Part shown: one piece after another, positions 34,905 through 45,740 of the stretch
How the letters are laid out: each line of letters opens with the position of its first letter
How positions within the stretch are numbered: position 1 is the first letter of the stretch
Source: Lutraria lutraria
Taxonomy: Eukaryota; Mollusca; Bivalvia; Venerida; Mactridae
Direction of reading: 5' to 3'
NCBI GenBank assembly: GCA_964023205.1
Contig: OZ026840.1
Span: 32,032,199 to 32,096,198 of the forward strand
DNA length: 64,000 nucleotides
The notes under the pieces: generated by a model
Database searches by the model: none
Seen by the model: only the letters and a program-made list of their open reading frames with translations
What the model was told of the DNA's origin: nothing
Translations under genes and position numbers: made by a program

Positions 34905-34978
34905 ACCCGATGCAGTACTCGAACACATGACCTCCTGTTTGCAAGACATATACTCTATCAACTGAACTAATCGGTCTG
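34905..34978 (-). tRNA. tRNA-like sequence, probable pseudogene or SINE head
   Basis: The minus strand reads 'gattagttcagttgatagag' (A box), an anticodon-like arm 'tgtcttgcaaaca' and a B box 'tgttcgagtac'. If the loop is cttgcaa, the anticodon would be TGC (Ala). Stem pairing is imperfect in the T and acceptor arms, so a pseudogene or SINE is more likely than a working gene. Confidence 0.4.
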
Positions 34979-35517
34979 GTATATCGCAGCCAATTTATTA
35001 GCACCAATAATATATACACCGCGCTGCTACAGGTCACCTACAAACCATCAATGCTCTCATATGCCAGTCTTGAACAAGTGTCGTAACGCATGGACATCCG
35101 CGACGTGGTAAGTCGTCAGTATGTCCTGTCGCTCGAAATCGTGATTAAAGATCGACTTCCAAATACACTTGCAACTTTTCCTTTAGACATACCGGCATCA
35201 AGCATACCAGATCTCCTGAAGTTCTTGGCATATTAATAATGCAAAAACTTCTAAAGGGATTTCATTTTACAAATTTCAAATCGTTTTATTTCAAATGACA
35301 ACACGTGTTCAACTTGCATGCACGTGCAAACCGAGCTCCACTTCGTGTACGCATAAATGCTAACATAGATTAATCCAGGATAGTCATTCCCAAGGCCGAT
35401 ATTATCTAATTAATTTCATTACATGACGACTTTTAAAATCGAAAGTACTTTTTTTAGTGAATCACCAGGGTAAGGATTACATTCCATGATAAAGCGTCAT
35501 TAATGTATACATGTACA
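34979..35517. other. Spacer, nothing recognised
   Basis: Bases 35030-35230 have somewhat higher GC content but no open exon with splice sites. Confidence 0.4.
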
Positions 35518-35978
35518 GGGTGTCCGGAAAGAAAGGCTACACATTCGTCCGTGTTTAATGTCCCTTTAAATTGCAGATGTCCAGTACATTTGGAAACAAT
35601 ATACGTGCAGTAAATTATGACGTCTTGAAGTTTTATTACGTTTTTTTGTCCATTTTACGGATGACTTGTAAAAAAAAGTCAGTATGTATACGGATCTGGA
35701 ATTTACTCACTTATAATTACGAATGTGCCCCGACAGAGCTATCTAAAGTTTGCAAGAAGACACTTTTCAATAACTTAACTTCCACGTGTAAGTATAAGTC
35801 AGATACACGCACTCGGTATTTTCTTCAAAATATGTCTTCTTACATTTTTCATCGGTTTTGCCTCGTACAAAATCGTCTATATGAAAACATATTACTTGAA
35901 GATATTTTTGGGAAAAGCATGCTGCGCCAACTAAATTACATGTATGAAAAACTGTACTGAAGTGTTTGTACAAATACC
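35518..35978 (+). other. One-sided transposon-like end and an unassigned 129-codon frame
   Basis: 'tacagggtgtccggaaagaa' at about 35515 resembles a TA-targeting transposon terminus, but no matching right end was found. The 129-codon plus frame 35571-35960 is lysine- and tyrosine-rich with no recognisable domain. It stops (TGA) about 20 bp before the minisatellite begins. A 17-base match 'aagaagacacttttcaa' to a sequence near 60590 ('aagaagacacttttgaa') hints at a dispersed repeat rather than a gene. Confidence 0.3.
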
Positions 35979-37740
35979 ATAGATAGAACTACGGAGTCCT
36001 GTAAGAAACAAGCTGATGTCATAGATAGAACTACGGAGTCCTGTAAGAAACAAGCTGATGTCATAGATAGAACTACGGAGTCCTGTAAGAAACAAGCTGA
36101 TGTCATAGATAGAACTACGGAGTCCTGTAAGAAACAAGCTGATGTCATAGATAGAACTACGGAGTCCTGTAAGAAACAAGCTGATGTCATAGATAGAACT
36201 ATGGAGTCCTGTAAGAAACAAGCTGATGTCATAGATAGAACTATGGATTCCTGTAAGAAACAAGCTGATGTCATAGATAGAACTACGGAGTCCTGTAAGA
36301 AACAAGCTGATGTCATAGATAGAACTACGGAGTCCTGTAAGAAACAAGCTGATGTCATAGATAGAACTACGGAGTCCTGTAAGAAACAAGCTGATGTCAT
36401 AGATAGAACTACGGAGTCCTGTAAGAAACAAGCTGATGTCATAGATAGAACTATGGAGTCCTGTAAGAAACAAGCTGATGTCATAGATAGAACTTCGGAG
36501 TCCTGTAAGAAACAAGCTGATGTGATAGATAGAACTACGGAGTCCTGTAAGAAACAAGCTGATGTGATAGATAGAACTACGGAGTCCTGTAAGAAACAAG
36601 CTGATGTCATAGATAGAACTACGGAGTCCTGTAAGAAACAAGCTGATGTCATAGATAGAACTACGGAGTCCTGTAAGAAACAAGCTGATGTCATAGATAG
36701 AACTATGGAGTCCTGTAAGAAACAAGCTGATGTCATAGATAGATCTACGGAGTCCTGTAAGAAACAAGCTGATGTCATAGATAGAACTACGGAGTCCTGT
36801 AAGAAACAAGCTCATGTCATAGATAGAACTACGGAGTCCTGTAAGAAACAAGCTGATGTCATAGATAGAACTACGGAGTCCTGTAAGAAACAAGCTGGTG
36901 TCATTATAGAACTACAGAGTCCTGTAAGAAACAAGCTGATGTCATAGATAGAACTACGGAGTCCTGTAAGAAACAAGCTGATGTCATAGATAGAACTACG
37001 GAGTCCTGTAAGAAACAAGCTGATGTCATAGATAGAACTATGGAGTCCTGTAAGAAACAAGCTGATGTCATAGATAGAACTACGGAGTCCTGTAAGAAAC
37101 AAGCTGATGTCATAGATAGAACTACGGAGTCCTGTAAGAAACAAGCTGATGTCATAGATAGAACTACGGAGTCCTGTAAGAAACAAGCTGATGTCATAGA
37201 TAGAACTACGGAGTCCTGTAAGAAACAAGCTGATGTCATAGATAGAACTACGGAGTCCTGTAAGAAACAAGCTGATGTCATAGATAGAACTATGGAGTCC
37301 TGTAAGAAACAAGCTGATGTCATAGATAGAACTACGGAGTCCTGTAAGAAACAAGCTGATGTCATAGATAGAACTACGGAGTCCTGTAAGAAACAAGCTG
37401 ATGTCATAGATAGAACTACGGAGTCCTGTAAGAAACAAGCTGATGTCATAGATAGAACTACGGAGTCCTGTAGAAACAAACTGATGTCATAGATAGAACT
37501 ACGGAGTCCTGTAAGAAACAAGCTGATGTCATAGATAGAACTACGGAGTCCTGTAAGAAACAAGCTGATGTCATAGATAGAACTACGGAGTCCTGTAAGA
37601 AACAAGCTGATGTCATAGATAGAACTACGGAGTCCTGTAAGAAACAAGCTGATGTCATAGATAGAACTACGGAGTCCTGTAAGAAACAAGCTGATGTCAT
37701 AGATAGAACTACGGAGTCCTGTAAGAAACAAGCTGATGTC
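35979..37740. repeat. Minisatellite: 42 copies of a 42-bp unit
   Basis: The unit runs 'atagatagaactacggagtc' then 'ctgtaagaaacaagctgatg' then 'tc'. I count 22 full units (35979-36902), one 41-bp unit with an altered start (36903-36943), and 19 units to 37740, one of which lost a base near 37470. The total is 42. Copies are nearly identical; the commonest change is acg to atg, a CpG transition. Because 42 is a multiple of three and the unit lacks stops in three frames, long frames appear on both strands: plus 14-mer 'IDRTTESCKKQADV', minus 'DISLFLTGLRSSIY' and 'TSACFLQDSVVLSM'. The two one-base deletions break them all, so coding is unlikely. Confidence 0.97.
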
Positions 37741-37996
37741 GGTATCGGTATCGTTTCGTTTCAGTCGGCTTAACGCCGATTTTCAATAATATTTTATTTA
37801 TATACGACAGCCAGTTCACTTAAACTGTATTCTAACCAATACTTACTTGCCCTTTCACAAGGAGCCCACTTCTTCTCCACATGTACAGAAGAAAATCTTT
37901 TTTTTTCAATTTTACAAATCTATTAGTGAACTAGATCCGAAATAATACATACAACGGCGAAATGTTGAAAAAACCTGAGTAGCACTTACAACAAGG
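37741..37996. other. Probable dispersed-repeat edge next to the minisatellite
   Basis: Immediately after the array comes 'ggtatcggtatcgtttcgtt' and then 'aacgccgattttcaataata', which resembles bivalve dispersed repeats of the type 'taacg..gttttcaacagtatttcagt'. The identification rests on general familiarity only. Confidence 0.3.
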
Positions 37997-37998
37997 TA

Positions 37999-40179
37999 GG
38001 GGAGACCGGGGCTAGTTGATACACGGGGATAGATGGTACACGACACATTATAATGTATGACGTAACGAATGATGCCATTTCACATATTTTTTAAAAACAG
38101 TATTATACTGCGGAAATTTTGCTATGAATACCAACGTTCAATGACCAAAAATATTTTACTGAAGTCCACTTGAATGATTTTTAACAACGTAAGTAATTTT
38201 TGTGTATTTTGTATTATCTGTAACTGAACGTTTACCATAATGAATTTGCTTCATGTGTTAGGTCCTGCTTAAGATATAATCTGTTGGTAGTGATTACAGG
38301 AGGGTAATTCAGAACAGTCTTCATCGAGGTATCATAGACGAGTCCACTTTTAAAACAGGATGGCATAGGGCTAATTGATACACGTACACTGGGGCTATTT
38401 GATGCAATGTATCAAATAGCCCCCGTGTTAAATTAATCACAATAAAAGTTAAATTAAATGATTTTCTTGGGCTATACATTGTTTTGTGTCTTTATAAACG
38501 TACACGATTACTTTTTATGCTTAAATAGTTTTTACTTCTAGTTCCTTTTTCCTAAAAAATAATTTCTATTTTGTTGATTACAGAACTGCTTGATAAGTAT
38601 GTAAAATGATCTCCGAATTAGGAGGAATAAAATATTCTATCTATCTTTTTTATTCTGATTTCAATTTTCATGATATTTAGCATATACGTGTACTTTAAAG
38701 TTGGCTATGACCACATCAAAAATCACTAGCTACTGGTGAAATACATAGCGACAGTGGATTAAATGTGTTGATTACAGTGAATGGGCACATGTCGAATGCA
38801 CAAATGTATCTAAAGGGTGTGCTTATGCTAGTCAGAATTTCGAGTCTGATGTTGATTACTTTAGCTATACTGACATGTATGTATCAAGGGTATACATATC
38901 CCTGTAATATAGCATCCTTGTTTAAGCCCAACATAAGTATGACATTAATATATCTTAGTACTATTAAAACATTGTTTTCTTTCAATATTATACTAACATT
39001 TTGGAATGATAATGTTATAATTATGAATTGATTTCACAGGGTCAAATGGATGACAAATTATCAAACAATTATGTAATAAAATGTGCAATAAGACTATGCA
39101 AAAACGTGACTATTGAAGTTAAAAATAAATTCATTTATTAATTTGATTTTGCATGACTTTTACAATTGGTTATTTAACACAAGGATAGCATCAGAGACTT
39201 ACGAATATCATATTTTTTTTTTTTTTTTAGTTTTTAGGTAATGTTTTGTACTTAGAACATAAATTAACACAGTAGTATGAAGGAAAATATATATTCCAAA
39301 ATATTGTTTTAGATAATAGGAATTTATAAGTCGTAAATTAATGAAAATCAAGTAACCATGGATTTCTGACACTCATCTTTTCAAAACCAGATGGTGAAAC
39401 TTTTTAAAACTCGCTATAGACATTATACACACACAGAAGTTAATTTGAGAAAAATTCAGGTGTTGCCCCGCTTTAGTTTCTGTCTTAGTGATATTTTTTT
39501 GGTAATAAGCAAAATTCTTCACTAAATCTTAAAAGGGGTGGGTTATATTTTTCATTTTTTCTGCAACATAGTAGTTCCAAACATCATATTTATACTTTGG
39601 ATTGACCAAATATTGGTTTCCCTGAGACATAAGTATACACATTTTTGCATTTATTGCGTCATCTGTTATAGAGGTATATCAAATTTTCACACAGGTACGT
39701 ATCTTCATTAGATTTTAAGGAACTATTCTCGTTGGGGGTAGAGGAACAAAAGTGATCGTAAATATCTTTAACTGATGGTGAAAGTTTTTAAAAATTCACC
39801 TGTGAGTGTACTAGTGGATGTACAAAAGAATGGCAATATCTAGAATGCAATCCTGAACACCTCATATTATACATCTTACACCTTAAAGGCACAAAACTAA
39901 AAACAAATCCCATATGAATGAAACAACTGTCATTCGTATCAAGTAGCCCCACACTATGTACCAACTAGCCCCGAGTACGGGGTTTGTTGATACACTTACA
40001 TGACCATTAAAATTGTTCGATAAATTCGTTACCTCTTGTTCTATGTGCTAAATTATCTCTTGTTTAAAAAGAGCTCACGTTATACTCTCAGAAGTTTATC
40101 ACTTATTTTCCATACTTTCTAAAGAAGAAGAAAAAATACGAAAAATGTAAAAAATGTAACAACTAGCCCCGGTCTCCCC
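37999..40179. mobile_element. 2.2-kb TA-flanked element with perfect 20-bp inverted ends
   Basis: The left end 'ggggagaccggggctagttg' (37999-38018) is exactly mirrored at 40160-40179. TA flanks both sides (37997-37998, 40180-40181). Inside each end are secondary copies of 'ggggctaNttgatac' words in both orientations, including a hairpin 'ggggctatttgat/atcaaatagcccc' at 38391-38403 and 38411-38423. Similar words occur at 39930-40000. The interior is AT-rich with no recognised transposase; an 88-codon plus frame (38765-39031) is hydrophobic and has no recognisable domain. It is a non-autonomous cut-and-paste element of unassigned superfamily. Confidence 0.85.
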
Positions 40180-40558
40180 TACATGCTAAACGAATACTAC
40201 TGAGACCGATGAAATTTTGGAACAGTTGAATACAAACTACAAATTGTAATTTATTTTCTAGTATTTCAGTACTTATATCTACCTGTCAATTGCAATTCAT
40301 TTATGCAACTACATCTGACTGAAACAAAATTTATGGTATAATGTTTTTATATTTAAAACGCAAGCAACAAAATAATTCAGATATCAAATTTATTTTGAAT
40401 AATACGATTATACAAATCGTCAATGTATAAAGAATACCTGCACTAAGTATTTGGATTGATAATACCTTATCCTGGGACACTCAGTTTTATGAAGTTTGCT
40501 TAAATAAATATTCTAAAATACATCGTTTAAAATGAATAACTCCTTTCTTTCAGAGAAT
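40180..40558. other. AT-rich spacer, nothing recognised
   Basis: No gene or element boundary was seen between the 2.2-kb element and the palindrome. Confidence 0.5.
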
Positions 40559-40636
40559 CATCGTCGGATACCCACGGTCGCTGCCTCCGTACGTACGTAG
40601 CAGAGCGGAGGCAGCGACCGTGGGTATCCGACGATG
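40559..40636. repeat. GC-rich palindrome, perfect 31-bp arms, 16-base loop
   Basis: The left arm 40559-40589 begins 'catcgtcggatacccacggt'. The right arm 40606-40636 is its exact complement. The loop contains 'tacgtacgtagcagag'. The arms are about 60% GC in a region nearer 30%. The flanks read 'cagagaat' before and 'ctgagaat' after, a one-mismatch 8-bp direct repeat that could be a target duplication. Confidence 0.93.
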
Positions 40637-40784
40637 TCTGAGAATATGAAACTATTTTTTACAAAGCATACAAGTTGACAATAATTTTGTGGGAATGCAT
40701 TACGTTTGGAGCGATTTCAGTCAAAAGATTTTATTATTTATTATATACTTATTTGAAATTCTAAACTGTTGATCTCTCAGATCA

Positions 40785-41001
40785 CACCCGCTTCCATAGT
40801 CGAGCTGTCAAGATCGTTGACTTTAAGTCATGTAACCTCTCACTGATAGATGGTCGTGGGGTCGAGCCCCGATACCGACCATGTCTCTTTATGTGAGAAA
40901 GACGGAGGATGGGAGTCAAGTACTGGTTCTTCATTAGGTGATATATCCGCCTTATAAGATCCTGACTGCTAAAAAGGGCCGTTAAAAAATTAAAAAGAAC
41001 A
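40785..41001 (+). repeat. tRNA-derived SINE, copy 2
   Basis: The head has 'agtcgagctgtcaagatcgt' (A-box region) and B box 'gggtcgagcccc', then 'gaccatgtctctttatgtga', 'ggatgggagtcaagtactgg' and 'ctgactgctaaaaagggccg', then an A-rich tail. Same family as 18508, 41133 and 55535. Confidence 0.85.
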
Positions 41002-41132
41002 CAGCAGTCACAACAACCAGTGGATTGATACCATCTTCATGTTCATCATTATCCTAGTAGATGTGTGAGACATGTCGGAAATAGACATATTGTATCGTAT
41101 ACGAATATTTTCAACTTGTTCGGAGTTCTTCG

Positions 41133-41362
41133 ACCCGCCTCCATGCTCGAGTGGTTAAGGTAACCTCTCAGGGTCGTGAGTTCGAGCCCCGCTACCGAGC
41201 ATGTCTCATTATGTGAGAAAGTAGGCAGTTGTTTATGGGAGTCTATAGTACTGGGAGTTTATAGTACTGGTTCTTCCCAGGGATGATGTTTAGGTGAACT
41301 GTCCGTCTCACATGACTCTGACTGTTGAAAAGGGGCGTAAAACTCGATATAAACAAATAAAT
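41133..41362 (+). repeat. tRNA-derived SINE, copy 3
   Basis: Head 'ctcgagtggttaaggtaacc' is shortened by about 25 bp before the B box 'gagttcgagccc'. 'actgggagtttatagtactg' marks a small internal duplication. The tail ends 'ataaacaaataaat'. It lies only 132 bp after copy 2 in the same orientation. Confidence 0.85.
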
Positions 41363-43412
41363 CGGACTCCTTGCCAAGTGCATGGGATAAACTCTGTTTG
41401 CACCATGTCTGGGCCTTTGTACGGGATAGTAAACATTGAAAAGAACATGACTATGAAGAATGTGGTATATGGTTCCTAATATTCATGTCATGATCAAAAT
41501 AATAGAACGCTACATATGTACATATACTATATAATTATTCAAGCGATTTTTGTGTCGATAAAAATAAACAAGTTGATATTTATTGTCTTTATGTACGGAG
41601 AAACAAATAATAGGCCGTATTTCTATTATGACTAATGAACCAATAACAGTATGGCTGTCTTAAATTATACGGGGGTTTATTGTCAATGTGGAACTGTTTA
41701 TCAAAGATACACGGCCGTTTAATGATTATATTATTATATTTGCTTTTTTTAAAAGTGCTACATGTATATTACTTCAGTATGACTGAATGACATTGTACAA
41801 CTTAGTACAAGATACACTTAATGTATTATCTGTTTTGTGGTCTTAAGAACGATAAAAAGACGCGTCAATCCAAATATTCATATTGTAATTTTCAGTGTAA
41901 TACAAATCCTTAACATAAATTTGAATATCGAACAAACAACACTTCTAATCATTTAATTTGTGTACATGTATTGATAAAACATCGCACATACCTAGCGTGT
42001 TCACTTTCTCCACTTTTTGAGTTACACGAATTTGTAAAAAGGTATATGTTTGACATCATAGAAATTGATTTGAGTAACATACAAAACATAAAAGACTTCC
42101 CATTACGTTTGCATGAGCCTTTGTTCTATATCAATACGAACCATTTCCTGTCAACACATTTTGTGAACTCATGATAAAAACGTGCTTCACGAATCCATCC
42201 GTGTTTATCATGACCAACGTCATACATTCTTCCTTTTGTTCGATATTTAATACCTTGTAAAAGCCATATTGAAATAACAATACGTAAATAATTCGTAAAA
42301 GTTGATTTCATAAAACATTTACCGATTGAGAGGAAGTAACCAGAACATTTATTATGAAATATTCGACTGGGTTGTCGCCCTTTGAAGATCTACGGACGAC
42401 AACCGATATGGCGAATTCCATAAGACAAATTTTTCATTTTAGCAAAAATACAATATAATCGTTTTTTCCTGCTTTTCTGAACAGATAAAGTTAGTTTTGT
42501 TAAAGTTAATACCAGATACATAGATAACATCCGATTTCAGAAACGCGGACACGCTTAATAGACCCGCCGAAAAAATACACATGTACTTTTTTGCTAATGT
42601 TAAAATGAAGATAAACTCATCCGCTCCCAAAGCCTGTTTTAAAAAAATCGAAAATAGTGCATTGAATATTATATGCACTTCACAATTAGAGTAAACAATA
42701 GTATTACATGTTGAGCGGACCCACTTATTTCTTTAAGTATTCATTGTTTCGGTTAATGCTGAAAGTTGATACATCAGTCTAATCATCTAATGTTAATTGA
42801 CTTAATTAGTTACATATATGATCGGAGGTAAAGGTGAAGTTAACTAGGTATATCTATAAGTGGATGTTAACTATGAAATGGCCAAAAGACATACATCCAC
42901 TCATGGTTTATTACATAGCAACGTGTCGGGTGCATTTATACATGTCAAAAGTTATTATTTTTTTGTATATCGTAGAAAATATTTTATATTTATGATTACA
43001 GAGTACAAGTATCAGAGTGCTAAATTCAAAGAAACAAATTTTGCAAAAAAGTCTCATTAACTCTCGATCGCCTCTCGAATGTCGTACATAAATAATACAA
43101 TCAACGTAGAATGAATATGAAGGGGAATCACCATGTTTGCAGAACAGGAAGTATTCTCAACTGATTACGTTTGTTCACATTAAATACTCATTACTTATGT
43201 ATATTGCATACATAACTTTGAAAGACATTTCGAAGCATGCAGCCTTTTACAGTCACCTCTCGTATACAGTAACTTGTAAACTTCAAATACCTCTCAAATA
43301 TACCATAACTGGCTTTAACTGCGCATTATGGATTCATATTCGTGAAGTGAGGCCTCTGAATATGAATGTACTTCTGCTACAAACATTAATTCCACACTGG
43401 ATGATGGGAACA
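41363..43412. other. AT-rich region, nothing recognised
   Basis: Open frames at 41971-42174, 42126-42311, 42439-42678 and 42860-43060 show no domains or splice context. A single 'cagtaacttgtaaacttcaa' at about 43268 is a lone relative of the unit in the array at 44606. Confidence 0.5.
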
Positions 43413-43500
43413 ATATACAGTCAAACATGTGAACAAAGGCCACCATTGGGAAAAATCATTATGTAGTCTTTATTGACGTTGAACTTTATTTCGAAAATAC
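43413..43500. repeat. Tigger-like terminal fragment
   Basis: 'tacagtcaaacatgtgaaca' followed by 'aaggccacc' parallels 'tacagttaatcctgtgaaca' and 'aaggtcaccc' at about 53297. Both look like single ends of one Tigger-type family. No partner end was found. Confidence 0.45.
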
Positions 43501-43703
43501 ATGGTTGGTAATGAGTCGTGCTGCACAGAACTGAGATACCGTTGCAGCACAGAAATGGTGTTGAACAAATCCAAATCGATGCTACTTTCACAGTACAAGA
43601 GACTCACAGTTCTATCACTGCCGCTTGGAAAAGACAGTATGGATTGCACAAGACCCAGGACGAACTCGTCCATGCACATGTTCATGGCTACATAGGTTAC
43701 TGA
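43501..43703. other. GC-richer segment open in several frames
   Basis: This ~200-bp stretch is open in two plus frames and one minus frame and is less AT-biased than its neighbours. The minus reading 'MDEFVLGLVQSILSFPSGSD' looks most protein-like but matches no family I know. It could be a decayed exon. Confidence 0.2.
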
Positions 43704-44605
43704 ATACTAGTAGTGCGTTTCAATTCAAATTTAATTCAGATCATTATATTATGTATTTGGAGAGCAACTATCTAGTGATTCCATATTCCACCCTCCAAAC
43801 CCATCTTTACATACTTTGTCACAACGTTCAATATACTTTTTCGGCGCAGCTGTATTAAAACTGAGTTTGACCAACATTTGTTACCAATGTAATTGGTAGA
43901 TTCAAAATTTTCAGCTGAAGAAGGAAGTTTGTCATTGGTTAAAAGTGCTGATATTATGAAATTTTAGGGCAGAATTCGTTATTGTAGCCATGTTCGTACC
44001 AGTCTGAAAATAATGCAATATCAGCAACATTGATATAGATACATTCCTAATTTCATTACTATTCATTAGAATCATATTATTAGTCTTTTTTTTTTTTTGC
44101 TTACTTGAGCATTTTTTGCAATTATTTTCACAACTTGAAGCTTTCCTGATATAGCTCGTGAGAAAAAAGAAGAAAATATAACCATGTCCACTGAGTACAT
44201 TTCAACCAAAATTAATACAATTACTCATTTCCAGTAACAAAGTTTCGTAATGCTTGACTTTGCCAATGCCTGAAAACTAAACAGCTATAATGTATAAGGC
44301 ATTAATTTCGTACTGTATCTGCGCCGATTATCTTTTTTAAATATATTTTTTGTTTCATGTTAGCATTTTTCAGATGTATGTAAAAATCTTGATATCACAG
44401 ACTAATATGACAGCTACTAGTATGTACAACACCCATTTCAACATGAACTACAATAATTTATCGATCTAGTTGTAAACGTTTAATGCCTACACGTTCCATA
44501 TACGCACACTTCAATTATTTTCAATTAGCTAACAAATTAGTTTCATTACAATGAAATAATTCTTTTTCGTGATTCTCTACTTTTAAAGACAACAATTTCA
44601 TTTTA
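43704..44605. other. AT-rich spacer, nothing recognised
   Basis: Poly-T near 44089; no gene or element seen. Confidence 0.5.
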
Positions 44606-44775
44606 CCCCAAATACCCCAAATACAGCCACATCTCTTCTACAGTAATTTGTAAACCTCAAATACCCCAAATCTCTTCTACAGTAACTTGTAAACCTCAAA
44701 TACCCCAAATACAGCCACATCTCTTCTACAGTAACTTGTAAACCTCAAATAGCCACATCTCTTCTACAGTAACGT
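44606..44775. repeat. Tandem array with variable unit (31-50 bp), four copies
   Basis: Each copy contains 'catctcttctacagtaactt' or a near variant, 'gtaaacctcaaat' and a variable number of 'accccaaat' words. Unit length changes with loss of 'acagccac' or 'accccaaa'. Confidence 0.85.
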
Positions 44776-45439
44776 ATACTTCTCATGTGTATGTCAATAT
44801 TCTTGTTTCATTTTTGCAATATACAAATTTGCTAAAACTTGATTATATCTTTTGTACACAACTAACAAGAAAATGTATTATGTTATTATGTTACAAACCT
44901 TTTACACTTGTATTTGTATATTATGTTAATACTCATGCTTTCATATTTGTATGAACTGAGACATTGGAAATAAACTTGTAAACATATACCACCACTACCA
45001 ACTATCTCTCAACTATCTATGTGTTAAATTAATTCTTGGGGATATTGTAATTTTCAGATCATCTTTTTCATCTCAATGAGCTCTTGACAATGACAGCATT
45101 ATATAACATCTCAATGTCAGTATGGGAGTACAACATCTCGACATAAATATCAGAATACATAATAACTTCACATGCAGATCTTCAAAAGTAAAACAAATAT
45201 ACAATGTCACATTACAATTTTACATGATCATCCCAAGTCATGTTTATGATATAACATGACATCCTTTCCACTTGTTAGCTCTTTATGTGTTGTTTAAACA
45301 ATGTATTCATAAAACTCATCACAGTACATCAACACATTTGGTATGACCAATATTTCACCAGTCGTAGTGATGTCTATAATATAAAGCATAAAACAAACAA
45401 ATAATTTCTGTGACAAGATACAAATGAACATTTATTGGA
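44776..45439. other. AT-rich spacer, nothing recognised
   Basis: No gene, RNA or element end was seen. Confidence 0.5.
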
Positions 45440-45740
45440 GATTATACCCGGGTGTACTTTGTCCAGGGTTTTCCATGGATTTGCATGGAAAATGGGAGGC
45501 TGGAGTATTCGGACTCTGTTTCCAGCCTTAGTATTGAAATGGAATAAAAAAATTCAAGGCTGGAATATTGTCCATGACATATAGAAATAGACTGAAATAG
45601 TTTCCATGGTTTTCCATGTACATGGAGTATTCGGACTGTATTTATTCCATGCAGGTTGGAAAATGCTGGAAAAAGTTCCGTTTTTTCCATGGTAAAATTA
45701 CAAGGATGCTGGAATGGGAGCCTGGTATAATGCGGAAAAT
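45440..45740. repeat. Degenerate 'ccatgg / ggctgga' repeat patch
   Basis: 'tccatggttttccatg' type and 'ggctggaatattg' or 'ggagtattcggact' words return about every 90-160 bp, in both orientations because CCATGG is self-complementary. The minus frame across it is a by-product. Confidence 0.6.

Noticed and set aside
35931..37731. Long repeat-protein genes on both strands of the 42-bp array
   Set aside because: The frames exist because the unit is 42 bp and stop-free in three frames. One-base deletions near 36905 and 37470 break all of them, and no promoter or splice context supports coding.
35979..37740. CRISPR array
   Set aside because: Units abut with no unique spacers, there are no cas genes, and the DNA is eukaryotic.
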